Positions 15,845-25,191 are shown, counted from the first letter of the stretch. The stretch is 57,001 nt of DNA from CANGYM01 sp044235825 (GCA_044235825.1 JBIIHL010000003.1:1-57001), one strand, 5' to 3'. Notes: generated from the letters alone by a model not told the origin. Numbers and translations are program-made.

Positions 15845-16768
15845 TTAAAGGTCACCAAAACATTGCCGTGCGCGTCGACAGTCTTCTTCTATACATGCTT
15901 TCAGGGCGGGAAGCGATGGAAATTTCATTTCGGGGCGCAGGAAATGATGGAAAGACACGTGGAGAGTATCCCCGTAAAGATCGTTTTGAAAGTCAAACAA
16001 ATGAACCTCAAGGCGTTCTTGCGTCCCCCCCACGGTGGGTCGAAGGCCCACATTGGCCACACCATAATACCGATGTTGCCGCCATTGGATGGTTACAGCG
16101 TAAGCCCCAGCATGCGGGGGTAAAAATGAGCCTAAGGATAGGTTGGCCGTGGGAAAGCCCAAGGTGCGGCCCAAACGATCTCCGGCCATCACAGGACCGG
16201 TGATGGTATAGGGACGCCCCAAAAGATGATTGGCTTTTTTGATGTTGCCGTCCCTTAAAAGTCGCCGAATGGTGGTTGAGGCGCAAACGATACCCTCTTC
16301 ATCGACCCATGGGGCCGCAACGGTGACGCCAAAACCCAAACGTTCCCCAAGATGCCGGAGTGTTTGAACATTGCCGCTGCGTCCATGTCCAAACGCAAAA
16401 TCTGGCCCCACCACTACGTGACCCACACGCAGACCCTGCACCAAAAACTCTTGGGCAAAGTGTTCGGGGGATTGCTCAGCAAAGGGGCCATCAAACGTCT
16501 GGTGCCACAAAAAATCCAGCCTTTCTTCTTTAAGATAGTGTTCTTTTTGAGATTTAGATGTCAGGTGAAAAGGGTTTCGGGAGGGATGAAAAAAATCTCG
16601 GGGGTGGGGATCAAAGGTTATTGCGCCAAAGAAACGAAAGTGCACAAATTGTTTTGCTATAGAAATAACATGGGCGTGCCCCCGATGGACACCGTCAAAG
16701 TTGCCGAGGGCCACGCTGGAGCCAAGGTGTTGAAAGTCGGAAAAACAGGCATTTTGGTAAATTTTCAT
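15845..16768 (-). CDS. ribF: Bifunctional riboflavin kinase / FAD synthetase
   Basis: Makes FMN and FAD from riboflavin in two steps. The 307-aa protein has the N-terminal nucleotidyltransferase domain with GNFDGVHRGHAHVI near residues 22-35 and SSTTIRR-like signature STTIRRLLRDG near 165. The C-terminal riboflavin kinase domain has RPYTITGPVMAGDRLGRTLG followed by GFPTANL near 205-211. It is the first gene of the minus-strand ribF-ileS-lspA-bamF-der run. Confidence 0.96.
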   Translation of the reverse strand: MKIYQNACFSDFQHLGSSVALGNFDGVHRGHAHVISIAKQFVHFRFFGAITFDPHPRDFFHPSRNPFHLTSKSQKEHYLKEERLDFLWHQTFDGPFAEQSPEHFAQEFLVQGLRVGHVVVGPDFAFGHGRSGNVQTLRHLGERLGFGVTVAAPWVDEEGIVCASTTIRRLLRDGNIKKANHLLGRPYTITGPVMAGDRLGRTLGFPTANLSLGSFLPPHAGAYAVTIQWRQHRYYGVANVGLRPTVGGTQERLEVHLFDFQNDLYGDTLHVSFHHFLRPEMKFPSLPALKACIEEDCRRARQCFGDL

Positions 16769-16895
16769 GGGATAAATTTTGGAAAAACCTTAACAGAGTA
16801 TGGGAGGTTAAGAGCGTTTGCCTCCTTGGGGGAAGTGTGTTACAAGGAAAGCCGTCTGACCCCAACATAAATTTCTAAAGAGAGAGTTTTCAGGC

Positions 16896-17555
16896 ATGAC
16901 CACCAAAAAACTACAAGATCCCGAAGAAATCAAGGATTTGATGCGCGAAGTTGAGGATGATATGGCCTTTGAATCCCTGAAAAAAGGGATAAAACGCTAT
17001 GGCCCAGCGATAGCGGTGCTGGTTGTGGCGATTCTTTTGGCCATGGGCGGCGGGGCTTGGTACCATAACAGGCAGGATCAGAACGCGTTGCTGGCAGAGG
17101 ATGTTTTTACCAGTCTGGTTTACCCAGAGACACAGACAACCAAAGGGACCACCAACGAGGATGATTTGACCTTTTCCTCAGGGTATCAGACCTTAGTGGC
17201 CTTTGCGGAAGGCCAGCGGCATCTTAGCCACGATCGCCTAGCAGAGGCTGGGGACACTTGGCAAAAATCCCTTAAAACGGCCCCGCTTCCTTTGCGGAAT
17301 CTTTTGGTGGTGGCGTCGGGGTCCTTGCCCAAAGGCGATGCCGGAAAGGGTGTCCCTGAGGAAAGTTTACAGGCCTTGGCACAAAGCCAAACATCATCGT
17401 GGCGCTTTTTGGCCCAAGAAGCCAGAGCCTTCGGCCTTTACGGCGCAGGGGATAAGGTTGAGGCCAAAAAAATCTGGGATACGCTGTCCAAGGTTGAGGG
17501 CCTTCCCGCGGGTGTTCGTGAGCGCACCCAAACCATGCTGAAGAGTTTTATATGA
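16896..17555 (+). CDS. YfgM-like membrane-anchored TPR protein
   Basis: A 219-aa protein with an acidic cytoplasmic N-terminus (EIKDLMREVEDDMAFESLKKGI) and one membrane helix at about residues 34-55 (GPAIAVLVVAILLAMGGGAWY). A periplasmic helical domain follows, with repeat-like alanine-rich helices of the TPR type. This matches the DUF2133/YfgM family, a SecYEG-associated periplasmic chaperone partner. Context agrees: the gene overlaps bamB by 4 bp (ATGA), the usual yfgM-bamB arrangement. The TPR assignment is from context and overall pattern, because individual repeats are weak. Confidence 0.8.
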   Translation: MTTKKLQDPEEIKDLMREVEDDMAFESLKKGIKRYGPAIAVLVVAILLAMGGGAWYHNRQDQNALLAEDVFTSLVYPETQTTKGTTNEDDLTFSSGYQTLVAFAEGQRHLSHDRLAEAGDTWQKSLKTAPLPLRNLLVVASGSLPKGDAGKGVPEESLQALAQSQTSSWRFLAQEARAFGLYGAGDKVEAKKIWDTLSKVEGLPAGVRERTQTMLKSFI

Positions 17556-18844
17556 TGGGGCGGGGCGGGATGTTTCGGCCTTGGTTGGTTTTGGGCTGCA
17601 CGATGGTGCTTTGTGCCTGCGCATCCTCGGATGATCCGGAAAACAAGGCCGTGGGCGACCGCATTGCGGTGTTTGAGTCCCGTCAAGAGACGTTAAAACC
17701 CAAAGAAGGTGCCCAGATTGAGTTGTCAGAGGCTGTGGATCGAACCTCTTGGCCCATGGTTTCTGGTAATGCCACCCACCAGACGGGTCAAATGGTGTTG
17801 GATGATCATTTGAAACGTCTGTGGGATGTGGATTTAGAGGATTTTGAGTCCAGCGAGAACGGATCCCTATCTCAGCCCGTCATCAATGAAGGTCGCATGA
17901 TCGTGATGGACGCGACCTCTGTGGTTTTTGCATTGGATCAAAAAACAGGAAAAGCGTTGTGGAGGACGCCTTTAGCGCCCTCTACAGAACAGGATGTTGT
18001 TTTGGATGGTGGCGGGGTTGCTGCTATGGGATCCAACGTCTTTGCCACAACGGGTTATGGTGAGTTTCTGGCGTTGAAGGCGGAAACAGGAGAAATTCTT
18101 TGGCGTCTTGCTTTGCCTGCTCCCCCAGCCTCTGCCCCGACCTTTGAAGGCGACTATGTTTATATAACCACAAAATCCAATCAGGTGGTGGCCATTTCTC
18201 TGGGCACCAAGGCCATCGCGTGGGTGTATACAGGGCTGCAACAGTCAACCGGTATTGCCGGTGGCGCCGCACCCGCCATTTTTGATCAGACGGTGGTGGC
18301 CGCCCTTTCCTCTGGCGAGGTTGTGGCGATTCATAAAGATACCGGCCGTTCTCTTTGGTTTGATTCTCTTAGCGAAGACAGTACGTTGGGGCTTTCGGAT
18401 ATCGTTGCTGATCCTGTTTTGGCGTATAATCGGGTCTTTGCGGCCCCTGTTGGTGGGGGACATTTCACGGCCCTCAGTCTGGCAACAGGGGCACGCCTCT
18501 GGCAGCACTCTGTGGGCTTTGTTTATCCGCCTGCCGTCGCCGGTAATGGTATTTTTATCACCACCTCGGATCAGAAAGCCATGGCCTTGACCATCAAAGG
18601 GGATTTGGTATGGACGGTTGATTTACCTAAAGATGATGATCAGATGTGGTTTGGCCCCCTTGTGGCGGGATCAAAAGTTTTGGTTTTGAATCACCAAGGG
18701 GATCTTTTGGTCCTCAGCCCCGCTACAGGCCAGACCCTGAGCACGTTATCCTTGGGCAAGGAAGTGGCGGCGCCGCCGTTGATTGTTCAAAAAACGCTGT
18801 TTGTGCTGACAAAAAACGGTACCATTTTGGCTTATGGATCTTAA
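17552..18844 (+). CDS. bamB: BamB, outer-membrane assembly lipoprotein
   Basis: PQQ-like beta-propeller lipoprotein of the BAM complex, which inserts beta-barrel proteins into the outer membrane. The 430-aa precursor has a signal peptide ending in LCAC (lipid-anchor Cys at about residue 24). Propeller blades are recognisable as repeats of the ALDQKTGKALWR type: ALKAETGEILWRL, AISLGTKAIAWVY, AIHKDTGRSLWFD, ALSLATGARLWQH. The ATG at 17552 overlaps the upstream TPR gene; an ATG six codons later is also possible. Its stop and that of the convergent nth share a TTAA tetranucleotide. Confidence 0.93.
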   Translation: MMGRGGMFRPWLVLGCTMVLCACASSDDPENKAVGDRIAVFESRQETLKPKEGAQIELSEAVDRTSWPMVSGNATHQTGQMVLDDHLKRLWDVDLEDFESSENGSLSQPVINEGRMIVMDATSVVFALDQKTGKALWRTPLAPSTEQDVVLDGGGVAAMGSNVFATTGYGEFLALKAETGEILWRLALPAPPASAPTFEGDYVYITTKSNQVVAISLGTKAIAWVYTGLQQSTGIAGGAAPAIFDQTVVAALSSGEVVAIHKDTGRSLWFDSLSEDSTLGLSDIVADPVLAYNRVFAAPVGGGHFTALSLATGARLWQHSVGFVYPPAVAGNGIFITTSDQKAMALTIKGDLVWTVDLPKDDDQMWFGPLVAGSKVLVLNHQGDLLVLSPATGQTLSTLSLGKEVAAPPLIVQKTLFVLTKNGTILAYGS

Positions 18845-19503
18845 GGGTTGGGGGCTTGCGGCTTAGCCAGAGGCGATTGCCCTTTGAAAAACGCACAGTC
18901 ATCACGGATCAGACAGATGGTACAAAGGGGATTTCGCGCTTTGCAGGTATACCGCCCATGCAGAATCATCCAGTGATGGGCGTTTTGGCGGTAGGCCTCA
19001 GGGATGACCTTTAAAAGGATATCCTCAACCGCTCTGGGCGTTTTCCCTGGGGCTAGGCCTGTTCTTTGAGCGACGCGGAAAATATGGGTATCAACGGCGA
19101 TGGTGGCATGGCCAAAGGCGGTGTTCAGAACAACATTGGCGGTTTTACGTCCCACCCCAGGCAGAGCCTCCAAGGCTTCCCTCTCATCAGGGACTTCGCC
19201 TTGGTGCCGCTCGCAAAGCAGGCGGCAGGTTTGAAAAAGATGTTTGGCTTTGCTGCGAAATAAATTGAGACTTTTCAGCAGGAACGTTAATCGCTCTTCC
19301 CCCAACGCCAACATGGCTTGCGGTGTATCGGCAAGGGCAAACAGGGGCCGCGTGACAATGTTGACTTGTTTATCGGTGCTTTGGGCCGACAGCATGACCG
19401 CCACCAAAAGGGTGAAGGGCGAGTGATACATCAGCTCGGTTTTGGGCTCTGGACAGGCGTTTTGAAAAATTTCAAAAATGCGGACAACGGCCTCTGGGGT
19501 CAT
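18841..19503 (-). CDS. nth: Endonuclease III
   Basis: Base-excision repair DNA glycosylase/AP lyase for oxidised pyrimidines. The 220-aa length fits. The helix-hairpin-helix LPGVGRKTANVVLN contains the catalytic Lys, and VDTHIFRVAQR contains the catalytic Asp. The C-terminal 4Fe-4S loop is intact with Cys spacing C-x6-C-x2-C-x5-C (CKARNPLCTICLIRDDC). It lies 22 bp downstream of sucB and may be the last gene of that transcript. Confidence 0.97.
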   Translation of the reverse strand: MTPEAVVRIFEIFQNACPEPKTELMYHSPFTLLVAVMLSAQSTDKQVNIVTRPLFALADTPQAMLALGEERLTFLLKSLNLFRSKAKHLFQTCRLLCERHQGEVPDEREALEALPGVGRKTANVVLNTAFGHATIAVDTHIFRVAQRTGLAPGKTPRAVEDILLKVIPEAYRQNAHHWMILHGRYTCKARNPLCTICLIRDDCAFFKGQSPLAKPQAPNP

Positions 19504-19525
19504 GGCAAGCCGTTTGCCCCAATCC

Positions 19526-20695
19526 TTACACAGCCAGCAGCATGCGCTCGGGGTCTTCCATCATGTCCTTGAGTCTGACCAAAAAGGTCACGGCTTCTTT
19601 CCCATCAATGATGCGGTGATCATAGGACAAAGCCACATACATCATGGGGCGGATGACAATTTGATCTTTCACGACGACGGGACGGGGCTCGACTTTGTGC
19701 AATCCCAAAATGCCAGACTGGGGCGTGTTTAAAATGGGCGTGGACAGCAATGATCCATAAACCCCCCCATTGGTGATGGTGAAGGTCCCGCCGTTCATAT
19801 CCTCAATGGACAGTTTCCCATTGCGGGCCTTAACGGCCAGTTCCGCAATGGTTTTTTCAATACCGGCCAGGGTCAGAACATCCGCATCCCGCACAACCGG
19901 CACCACCAGCCCTGCATCGGTGCCCACCGCAACGCCGATATCGTAATGATTTTTATAGATAATCTCATCGCCTTCGATCTGGGCGTTGACAGATGGGATG
20001 TCTTGAAGCGCGGCGATGGCAGCCTTAACAAAAAATCCCATGAATCCCAGTTTAATACCGTGTTTTTTTTCAAACAGGTCTTTGTGACGATTGCGCAGGT
20101 CGATGACGCGGCTCATGTCGATTTCATTAAAGGTGGTGAGGATAGCCGCTGTGTTTTGGGCCTCTTTCAGACGCTCGGCAATGCGGGCGCGAAGGCGGGT
20201 CATGCGGCGACGTTCCTCCCTCGGGGCAGAAGGGGCGGGCGTGACAGACGGCTGCGACACATGCGCGATGACATCGGATTTTAAAATTTGTCCTTTTTTC
20301 CCCGTTCCGGACACATCCGCGGCGGAAAGGTTATGTTCCGCCATCATTTTGGCCGCCGCAGGGGGCACCACAGGGGAGGGCAGATCAGGAAGGACCGCAG
20401 GGGAAGCAGGGGGAGGCGTTGTGGTTAATGGGGCAGGGGAGGCTGCGGCGGAAGCCACACCGTCCTCAATAACCCCCAAAGTGGCCCCAATGGCAACGGT
20501 GTCCCCTTCTTTAAAGGCGCAGGAGGACAGAACACCAGCTGTTGGTGCAAAAACCTCCACCGTCACTTTGTCCGTTTCCAGCTCGGCAATGGCTTCGTTG
20601 ACGGCCACAGCCTGCCCAACGGTTTTGAACCATTTGGCAATGGTGGCTTCGGTGATGGATTCTCCGAGGGCAGGTACAACAACAGGGGTCGTCAT
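19526..20695 (-). CDS. sucB: Dihydrolipoamide succinyltransferase, E2 of 2-oxoglutarate dehydrogenase
   Basis: Core E2 subunit of the TCA-cycle 2-oxoglutarate dehydrogenase complex. The 389-aa protein shows the N-terminal lipoyl domain with ELETDKVTVEV (lipoylated Lys about residue 43). An Ala/Pro-rich linker follows, then the peripheral E1/E3-binding domain (AAKMMAEHNLSAADVSGTGK) and the catalytic domain. The active-site box ALSYDHRIIDGKEAV is at the C-terminus. No sucA or lpd gene adjoins it. It sits between ctaB (13 bp upstream) and nth, inside what looks like a cytochrome oxidase transcript. Confidence 0.95.
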   Translation of the reverse strand: MTTPVVVPALGESITEATIAKWFKTVGQAVAVNEAIAELETDKVTVEVFAPTAGVLSSCAFKEGDTVAIGATLGVIEDGVASAAASPAPLTTTPPPASPAVLPDLPSPVVPPAAAKMMAEHNLSAADVSGTGKKGQILKSDVIAHVSQPSVTPAPSAPREERRRMTRLRARIAERLKEAQNTAAILTTFNEIDMSRVIDLRNRHKDLFEKKHGIKLGFMGFFVKAAIAALQDIPSVNAQIEGDEIIYKNHYDIGVAVGTDAGLVVPVVRDADVLTLAGIEKTIAELAVKARNGKLSIEDMNGGTFTITNGGVYGSLLSTPILNTPQSGILGLHKVEPRPVVVKDQIVIRPMMYVALSYDHRIIDGKEAVTFLVRLKDMMEDPERMLLAV

Positions 20696-20708
20696 AATGG
20701 GGGTGTCC

Positions 20709-21656
20709 TTAATGAATCAGGGCACGAATCATGCCAGAAAAAAGCACCTTGTCAAGGACCAACGCCGCAAACAAGGCAAACAGATAAAACAAAGAGTAAC
20801 CAAACAAACGGCGGGCGGCCTTATTTTGCTGTTCTGTGTTGGTTGTGATCAGGGGGTGGGCCAGGGATAAAAAGCGCCCCCCCAGCAACAAGGCGATGGC
20901 ACCATACACCCAAGAAACATATCCCAGCAAGGCAGGCATGAGCGAAATGCCCACCAAAAGGATGCTGTAAATCAGGATATGCAAAACGGTGCTTGGCTTT
21001 CCTTTAACGACAGGCAGCATGGGGATGCCGACACGGGCGTAATCTTCGGCGCGGTACAGGGATAAAGCCCAAAAATGGGGGGGCGTCCAGAAAAAAACAA
21101 TAAGAAACAGGGACCACGGCAGAAGGCTGTCAACGTTGCCCGTCATGGCGGCCCATAAAATCACGGGTGGAAGGGCGCCCGCTGCCCCGCCAATCACAAT
21201 GTTTTGATGGGTGGAGCGCTTTAAAACCACCGTATAAAGACCGGCGTAAAAAACAATGGAAAACGCCAGCCAGCCCGCCGCATACCACGACAGTGACAGG
21301 CCCATAAGCACAACGGAAAATGTTGCCAAACTTAGGGAAAAAGCCAAAGCATTTTCAGGGCTGACGGTTCCAGAGGGAATCGGGCGCAGGGCGGTCCGCT
21401 CCATCTTGGCATCAATGTCGCGATCATACCACATGTTGAACGCGCCGGCGGCGCCACTGCCCAACGCAATGCACAAAAGGGCCATGAAACAGGAAAAGGC
21501 ATCCACAGTGTCCAAAAAAGGTACGGTACACAGGGCCGTGAAAACAACCAGCTGGATCACGCGGGGCTTTAAAAGCGCCCCGTAGGGGGAAAGCGTGGCC
21601 AAAGACAGACGAATCTCTGTGAAAAAGGGAGTAAGAGAAGATTTTAACGTTGTCAT
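20709..21656 (-). CDS. ctaB: Protoheme IX farnesyltransferase (heme O synthase)
   Basis: UbiA-family membrane prenyltransferase that makes heme O, the precursor of heme A for the aa3 oxidase. The 315-aa product has about eight membrane helices. The prenyl-diphosphate site is NMWYDRDIDAKMERTALRP near residues 75-93, and YTVVLKRSTHQNIVIGG is also characteristic. The start at 21656 is chosen because MTTLKSSLTPFF overlaps the preceding MAPEG gene's stop by 4 bp (ATGA). The open frame extends 66 codons further upstream, but only by reading across that gene out of frame. Confidence 0.95.
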   Translation of the reverse strand: MTTLKSSLTPFFTEIRLSLATLSPYGALLKPRVIQLVVFTALCTVPFLDTVDAFSCFMALLCIALGSGAAGAFNMWYDRDIDAKMERTALRPIPSGTVSPENALAFSLSLATFSVVLMGLSLSWYAAGWLAFSIVFYAGLYTVVLKRSTHQNIVIGGAAGALPPVILWAAMTGNVDSLLPWSLFLIVFFWTPPHFWALSLYRAEDYARVGIPMLPVVKGKPSTVLHILIYSILLVGISLMPALLGYVSWVYGAIALLLGGRFLSLAHPLITTNTEQQNKAARRLFGYSLFYLFALFAALVLDKVLFSGMIRALIH

Positions 21657-22045
21657 GCGGTGGGACCCTGCCAGAGGGACCATAAGCCCAAAAGGAAAGA
21701 GATCATGATACAAAGCACAGAAAGCACGAAGGGAATCAGCCTGCGAGAAGCGGCAGAGGAAGTATAGCCCAAAGCATAAAAAACACGGGCCGCCAGCCAA
21801 GACCAGCCCAAAACGGCTGCGGCTATGCCTTGCCCCTGTCCGGATAAAATCCATAACAGGGGCAAAAACATAACAGTGGATTCTATGGTGTTTTGTTGGG
21901 TGCGAAAAACAGCCTCAAAACGCGGGTCACCACGGGTTTCAGGGGGTTTAACGCCGAATTTGTGCCGAGCACGTCCAACAGAAAAGGCTAGGCCCCACAG
22001 GAAAGCACAGGTCAAAAGCGTAATGAGGGTGGGGTGAAATGGCAT
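21653..22045 (-). CDS. MAPEG-family membrane protein
   Basis: A 130-aa four-helix membrane protein. The first cytoplasmic loop SVGRARHKFGVKPPETRGD and FEAVFRTQQNTIESTVMFLP fit the MAPEG family (membrane-associated proteins in eicosanoid and glutathione metabolism), where Arg, Asn and Glu in the RTQQNTIE segment are conserved. Function in bacteria is not settled; some members have glutathione transferase or peroxidase activity. It is wedged between ctaD (11 bp) and ctaB (4-bp overlap), which is not the usual cox gene order. A role in oxidase biogenesis or lipid-peroxide defence is speculation. Confidence 0.85.
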   Translation of the reverse strand: MPFHPTLITLLTCAFLWGLAFSVGRARHKFGVKPPETRGDPRFEAVFRTQQNTIESTVMFLPLLWILSGQGQGIAAAVLGWSWLAARVFYALGYTSSAASRRLIPFVLSVLCIMISFLLGLWSLWQGPTA

Positions 22046-22056
22046 AAAAACCGGCT

Positions 22057-23640
22057 TTAGTGGGCGTCCTCTTTGATCTCAGGCAGTGTTTCAAAGGTAT
22101 GAAAGGGCGGCGGGGAAGAGACGGTCCATTCCAGTGTTGTGGCACCTTCTCCCCAAGGGTTGTTGGGAACGTGTTTCTTGCGGATAAAGGTGATGGCCAC
22201 CACAACCAAAAACCACAGCGTGGCGGCAAAGGAAATATAGGCCCCTATCGAAGAAACGAGGTTCCAGCCAGCAAACGCATCAGGATAATCGGGATAGCGG
22301 CGGGGCATACCTTGGAGTCCCAAGAAGTGCTGAGGAAAGAACGTCACATTCACGCCAATAAAGAAAAGCCAGAAATGGATTTTTGCCAGAGTTTCGGGGT
22401 ATTGATACCCACTCATTTTGCCCAGCCAGTAATAAAAGGCAGCAAAAATGGCAAACACAGCCCCCAAGGACAAAACATAGTGAAAGTGGGCCACAACATA
22501 ATACGTGTCGTGGAAAACAGAGGTTAAGCCCCCGTTGGCCAAAACCACACCCGTTACGCCGCCCACCGTGAAAAGGAAAATAAAGCCCAAGGCAAACAAC
22601 ATGGGGGTGGGGAACGTTAAGGATCCCCCCCACATGGTTGCAATCCAAGAAAAGATCTTAATCCCCGTAGGCACGGCAATAATCAAAGTTGCGGCTGTGA
22701 AGTACGCCCGTGTGTTGATATCCAGTCCCACCGTGTACATATGGTGCGCCCAGACCACAAAACCAATAAAGCCAATGCTGACCATGGCATACACCATGCC
22801 CAGATAGCCGAAGATAGGCTTTTTAGAAAACGTGGACACAATATGACTGATGATGCCGAAGGCCGGTAAAATCATAATGTAAACTTCCGGATGGCCAAAA
22901 AACCAAAACAGATGCTGAAACAAAACAGGATCACCGCCACCCGAGGGATCAAAAAACGATGTGCCAAAATGACGATCGGTGAGCAACATGGTGATGCCGC
23001 CCCCCAAAACAGGAACCGCCAGCAAAAGCAGGAAAGCGGTAATCAGCATGGCCCATGCAAACAGGGGCATTTTGTGCAAGGTCATCCCCGGGGCCCGCAT
23101 ATTCAAAATGGTGGTGATGAAATTAATGGCCCCTAAAATGGAAGACGCCCCCGCCAAGTGTAGAGAAAAAATGGCCATATCCACGGCAATACCAGGGTGG
23201 CCCAAGGTCGCACTGAGGGGCGGATAAATGGTCCAGCCCGTTCCGGCCCCGCCATCCACAAACGCAGAGCCCAGAAGAAGAAGAAAAGAGGGCACAATCA
23301 ACCAAAAACTGATGTTATTCAGCCGAGGAAACGCCATATCCGGCGCCCCGATCATCAGTGGCACAAACCAGTTCCCAAAGCCCCCGATCAGCGCCGGCAT
23401 GACCACAAAAAACACCATAATCAAACCATGGGCCGTGATCAGCACATTATAAAATTGATGGTCCCCGCCCAGAATTTGCAGTCCGGGCTCCTGAAGCTCC
23501 ATCCGCATCACCACAGAAAACAGGCCCGCAATCAGGCCTGCCAACACAGAAAAAATCAGATAAAGGGTCCCGATGTCCTTATGATTTGTCGATAAGAACC
23601 AGCGAGAGAAAAAAGAGGGCTTGGCGTTGTCGTGGCTCAT
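22057..23640 (-). CDS. ctaD: Cytochrome c oxidase subunit I, aa3 type
   Basis: Catalytic subunit of the terminal heme-copper oxidase, with 12 membrane helices in 527 aa. The text FSTNHKDIGTLYLIF opens the protein as in all aa3-type subunits. WFFGHPEVYIMILPAFG carries the CuB His and cross-linked Tyr. HHMYTVGLD follows, and VVAHFHYVLSLGAVFA carries the heme ligands. The D- and K-channel regions appear normal. It follows ctaC by 29 bp. Its acceptance of cytochrome c follows from the CuA site in the ctaC product. Confidence 0.98.
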   Translation of the reverse strand: MSHDNAKPSFFSRWFLSTNHKDIGTLYLIFSVLAGLIAGLFSVVMRMELQEPGLQILGGDHQFYNVLITAHGLIMVFFVVMPALIGGFGNWFVPLMIGAPDMAFPRLNNISFWLIVPSFLLLLGSAFVDGGAGTGWTIYPPLSATLGHPGIAVDMAIFSLHLAGASSILGAINFITTILNMRAPGMTLHKMPLFAWAMLITAFLLLLAVPVLGGGITMLLTDRHFGTSFFDPSGGGDPVLFQHLFWFFGHPEVYIMILPAFGIISHIVSTFSKKPIFGYLGMVYAMVSIGFIGFVVWAHHMYTVGLDINTRAYFTAATLIIAVPTGIKIFSWIATMWGGSLTFPTPMLFALGFIFLFTVGGVTGVVLANGGLTSVFHDTYYVVAHFHYVLSLGAVFAIFAAFYYWLGKMSGYQYPETLAKIHFWLFFIGVNVTFFPQHFLGLQGMPRRYPDYPDAFAGWNLVSSIGAYISFAATLWFLVVVAITFIRKKHVPNNPWGEGATTLEWTVSSPPPFHTFETLPEIKEDAH

Positions 23641-23669
23641 GCAGAAATCCTGATGTTAAAAATCTTTTT

Positions 23670-24461
23670 TTAGAGGGCTTTTTGTGGGACTTTCCCGCCT
23701 TTTTCCTGAATCCAAAGATCAAAGGCTTCGGGGGAAACGGCCTTGATCACAATGGGCATAAACGCGTGGCCTACGCCGCAAATTTCTGAACACTGGCCGT
23801 AATACAAGCCTTCCTTTTCAATGCGTGTCCATGTTTCATTCAATCGGCCTGGAATCGTATCGGTTTTGATGGCCAAGGAGGGCATGGCCCAGCTGTGAAT
23901 CACATCCGCCGACGTTAAGATGAACTTGATTTTTGTGCCCACCGGCAAAACCAGGGGATTATCCACCTCCAAAAGGCGTTTTTGGCCGGGTTTTAAATCC
24001 TTTTCCTCGATCATATAGGCATCAAAGGACAATCCACCGTGATCAGGGTATTCATATTGCCAGTACCATTGATGACCCGTCACTTTGATGGTGAAGGCGG
24101 TGTCTGGGGCCACATCGGTAAAATAAAGAAGACGCATGGACGGCACAACGATGGCCACCAAAATCAGCACGGGAATCCCAGTCCAGATGACCTCTAGGAG
24201 GGTATTATGAGAGGTCTTGGAGGGGACAGGATTTTTAGAGGCCCGAAAACGCCACGTCACATACAGCAAGAGGCCTAAAACAAAAATGGTAATAAAAAAA
24301 ATAATATAAAGCAAAATATGGTGAAAATCATGAATTTTGTGCGCCACGGGCGAGAAAGCAGGCTGAAAAGAGAGGCCCCAAGGCTGGGGAGCCGCAAAAG
24401 AGGGCAGGGCGGTTAGCAGGAACAAAGGAATAGCCAACAACAGAAACAAAAAAAGACGCAT
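23670..24461 (-). CDS. ctaC: Cytochrome c oxidase subunit II
   Basis: Carries the binuclear CuA centre that accepts electrons from cytochrome c. The 263-aa precursor has a signal peptide (about residues 1-24), two membrane helices (about 45-67 and 92-113) and a periplasmic cupredoxin domain. The CuA ligands are in GQCSEICGVGHAFMP near residues 214-228, with the upstream His in VIHSWAMPS. The aromatic patch GHQWYWQYEYPD is present. It is the first gene of the ctaC-ctaD-MAPEG-ctaB run. Confidence 0.97.
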   Translation of the reverse strand: MRLFLFLLLAIPLFLLTALPSFAAPQPWGLSFQPAFSPVAHKIHDFHHILLYIIFFITIFVLGLLLYVTWRFRASKNPVPSKTSHNTLLEVIWTGIPVLILVAIVVPSMRLLYFTDVAPDTAFTIKVTGHQWYWQYEYPDHGGLSFDAYMIEEKDLKPGQKRLLEVDNPLVLPVGTKIKFILTSADVIHSWAMPSLAIKTDTIPGRLNETWTRIEKEGLYYGQCSEICGVGHAFMPIVIKAVSPEAFDLWIQEKGGKVPQKAL

Positions 24462-24576
24462 CGACAGGAAATCTCCTCAAACATGAGAAAAAAGGGGCAG
24501 ACTCTGCACAACCTCTGATTTGGTTGTAACGGCTGGCTTGTTATCGCGCAAGTGTTTTTTGGGTTAGGGTGCCGTG

Positions 24577-25170
24577 CTAACGGGCGTTTTTTTGTTGTGC
24601 GGCGGGGCCCGTTAGGGACATTGTGATGATGCGGTCAGGTTGTGTGACAGCCCCGTTGTCCATGGGGTCGCCTTTTTTGATGCTGTCCACAAAATTCATA
24701 CCCTCGACGACTTCACCCCAGACGGTGTATTGACCATCCAGATGGGGGGCAGGGGCCAAAACAATAAAAAACTGGCTGTCTGCGCTGTCTGGATTCATGG
24801 CGCGGGCCATGGAAACGGTGCCACGCAGGTGGGGCGCACTGGAAAATTCGGCGGCCAGATTTTGCCCTGATCCCCCTGTGCCATCTCCTTTGGGGTCGCC
24901 GGTTTGGGCCATAAAGCCATCGATAACGCGATGAAACGTCAGGTCATCATAAAAACCCTTGCCAACCAATTCCTTAATCCGTGCCACGTGATTGGGCGCC
25001 AAATCAGGGCGCAGGCGGATTTTCACAACGCCATCTTTCAGCTGCATATAGACAAACGCGGTGTCTTTGTCTTGATTTTGTGCGGAAGGGGTTTCAGGGG
25101 CGGAAGCTTGTGCGTTGGTCACAAAAAAAACTCCAAATACGAAAAAGAAAGAAAAAACAAAAAGGCGCAT
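24577..25170 (-). CDS. Exported cyclophilin-type peptidyl-prolyl isomerase
   Basis: A 197-aa proline isomerase of the cyclophilin family. A signal peptide (MRLFVFSFFFVFGVFFVTNA, then QASA) indicates a periplasmic protein. The catalytic region is complete: FYDDLTFHRVIDGFMAQTGD with the key Arg, GTGGSGQNLAAEF, and SMARAMNPDSADSQFFI. A tight FTVWGEV-like segment reads YTVWGEVVEGM. It starts 21 bp after rpsD and probably shares its promoter, and 115 bp separate it from ctaC. The function is likely folding of exported proteins. Confidence 0.93.
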   Translation of the reverse strand: MRLFVFSFFFVFGVFFVTNAQASAPETPSAQNQDKDTAFVYMQLKDGVVKIRLRPDLAPNHVARIKELVGKGFYDDLTFHRVIDGFMAQTGDPKGDGTGGSGQNLAAEFSSAPHLRGTVSMARAMNPDSADSQFFIVLAPAPHLDGQYTVWGEVVEGMNFVDSIKKGDPMDNGAVTQPDRIITMSLTGPAAQQKNAR

Positions 25171-25191
25171 CGTGGTCGACCCCTGGAATCT

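Noticed and set aside
20091..20870. 259-aa ORF opposite sucB
   Set aside because: It is fully antisense to a confident gene and to the end of ctaB. Its Ala/Ser/Arg-rich content follows from the sucB codons.
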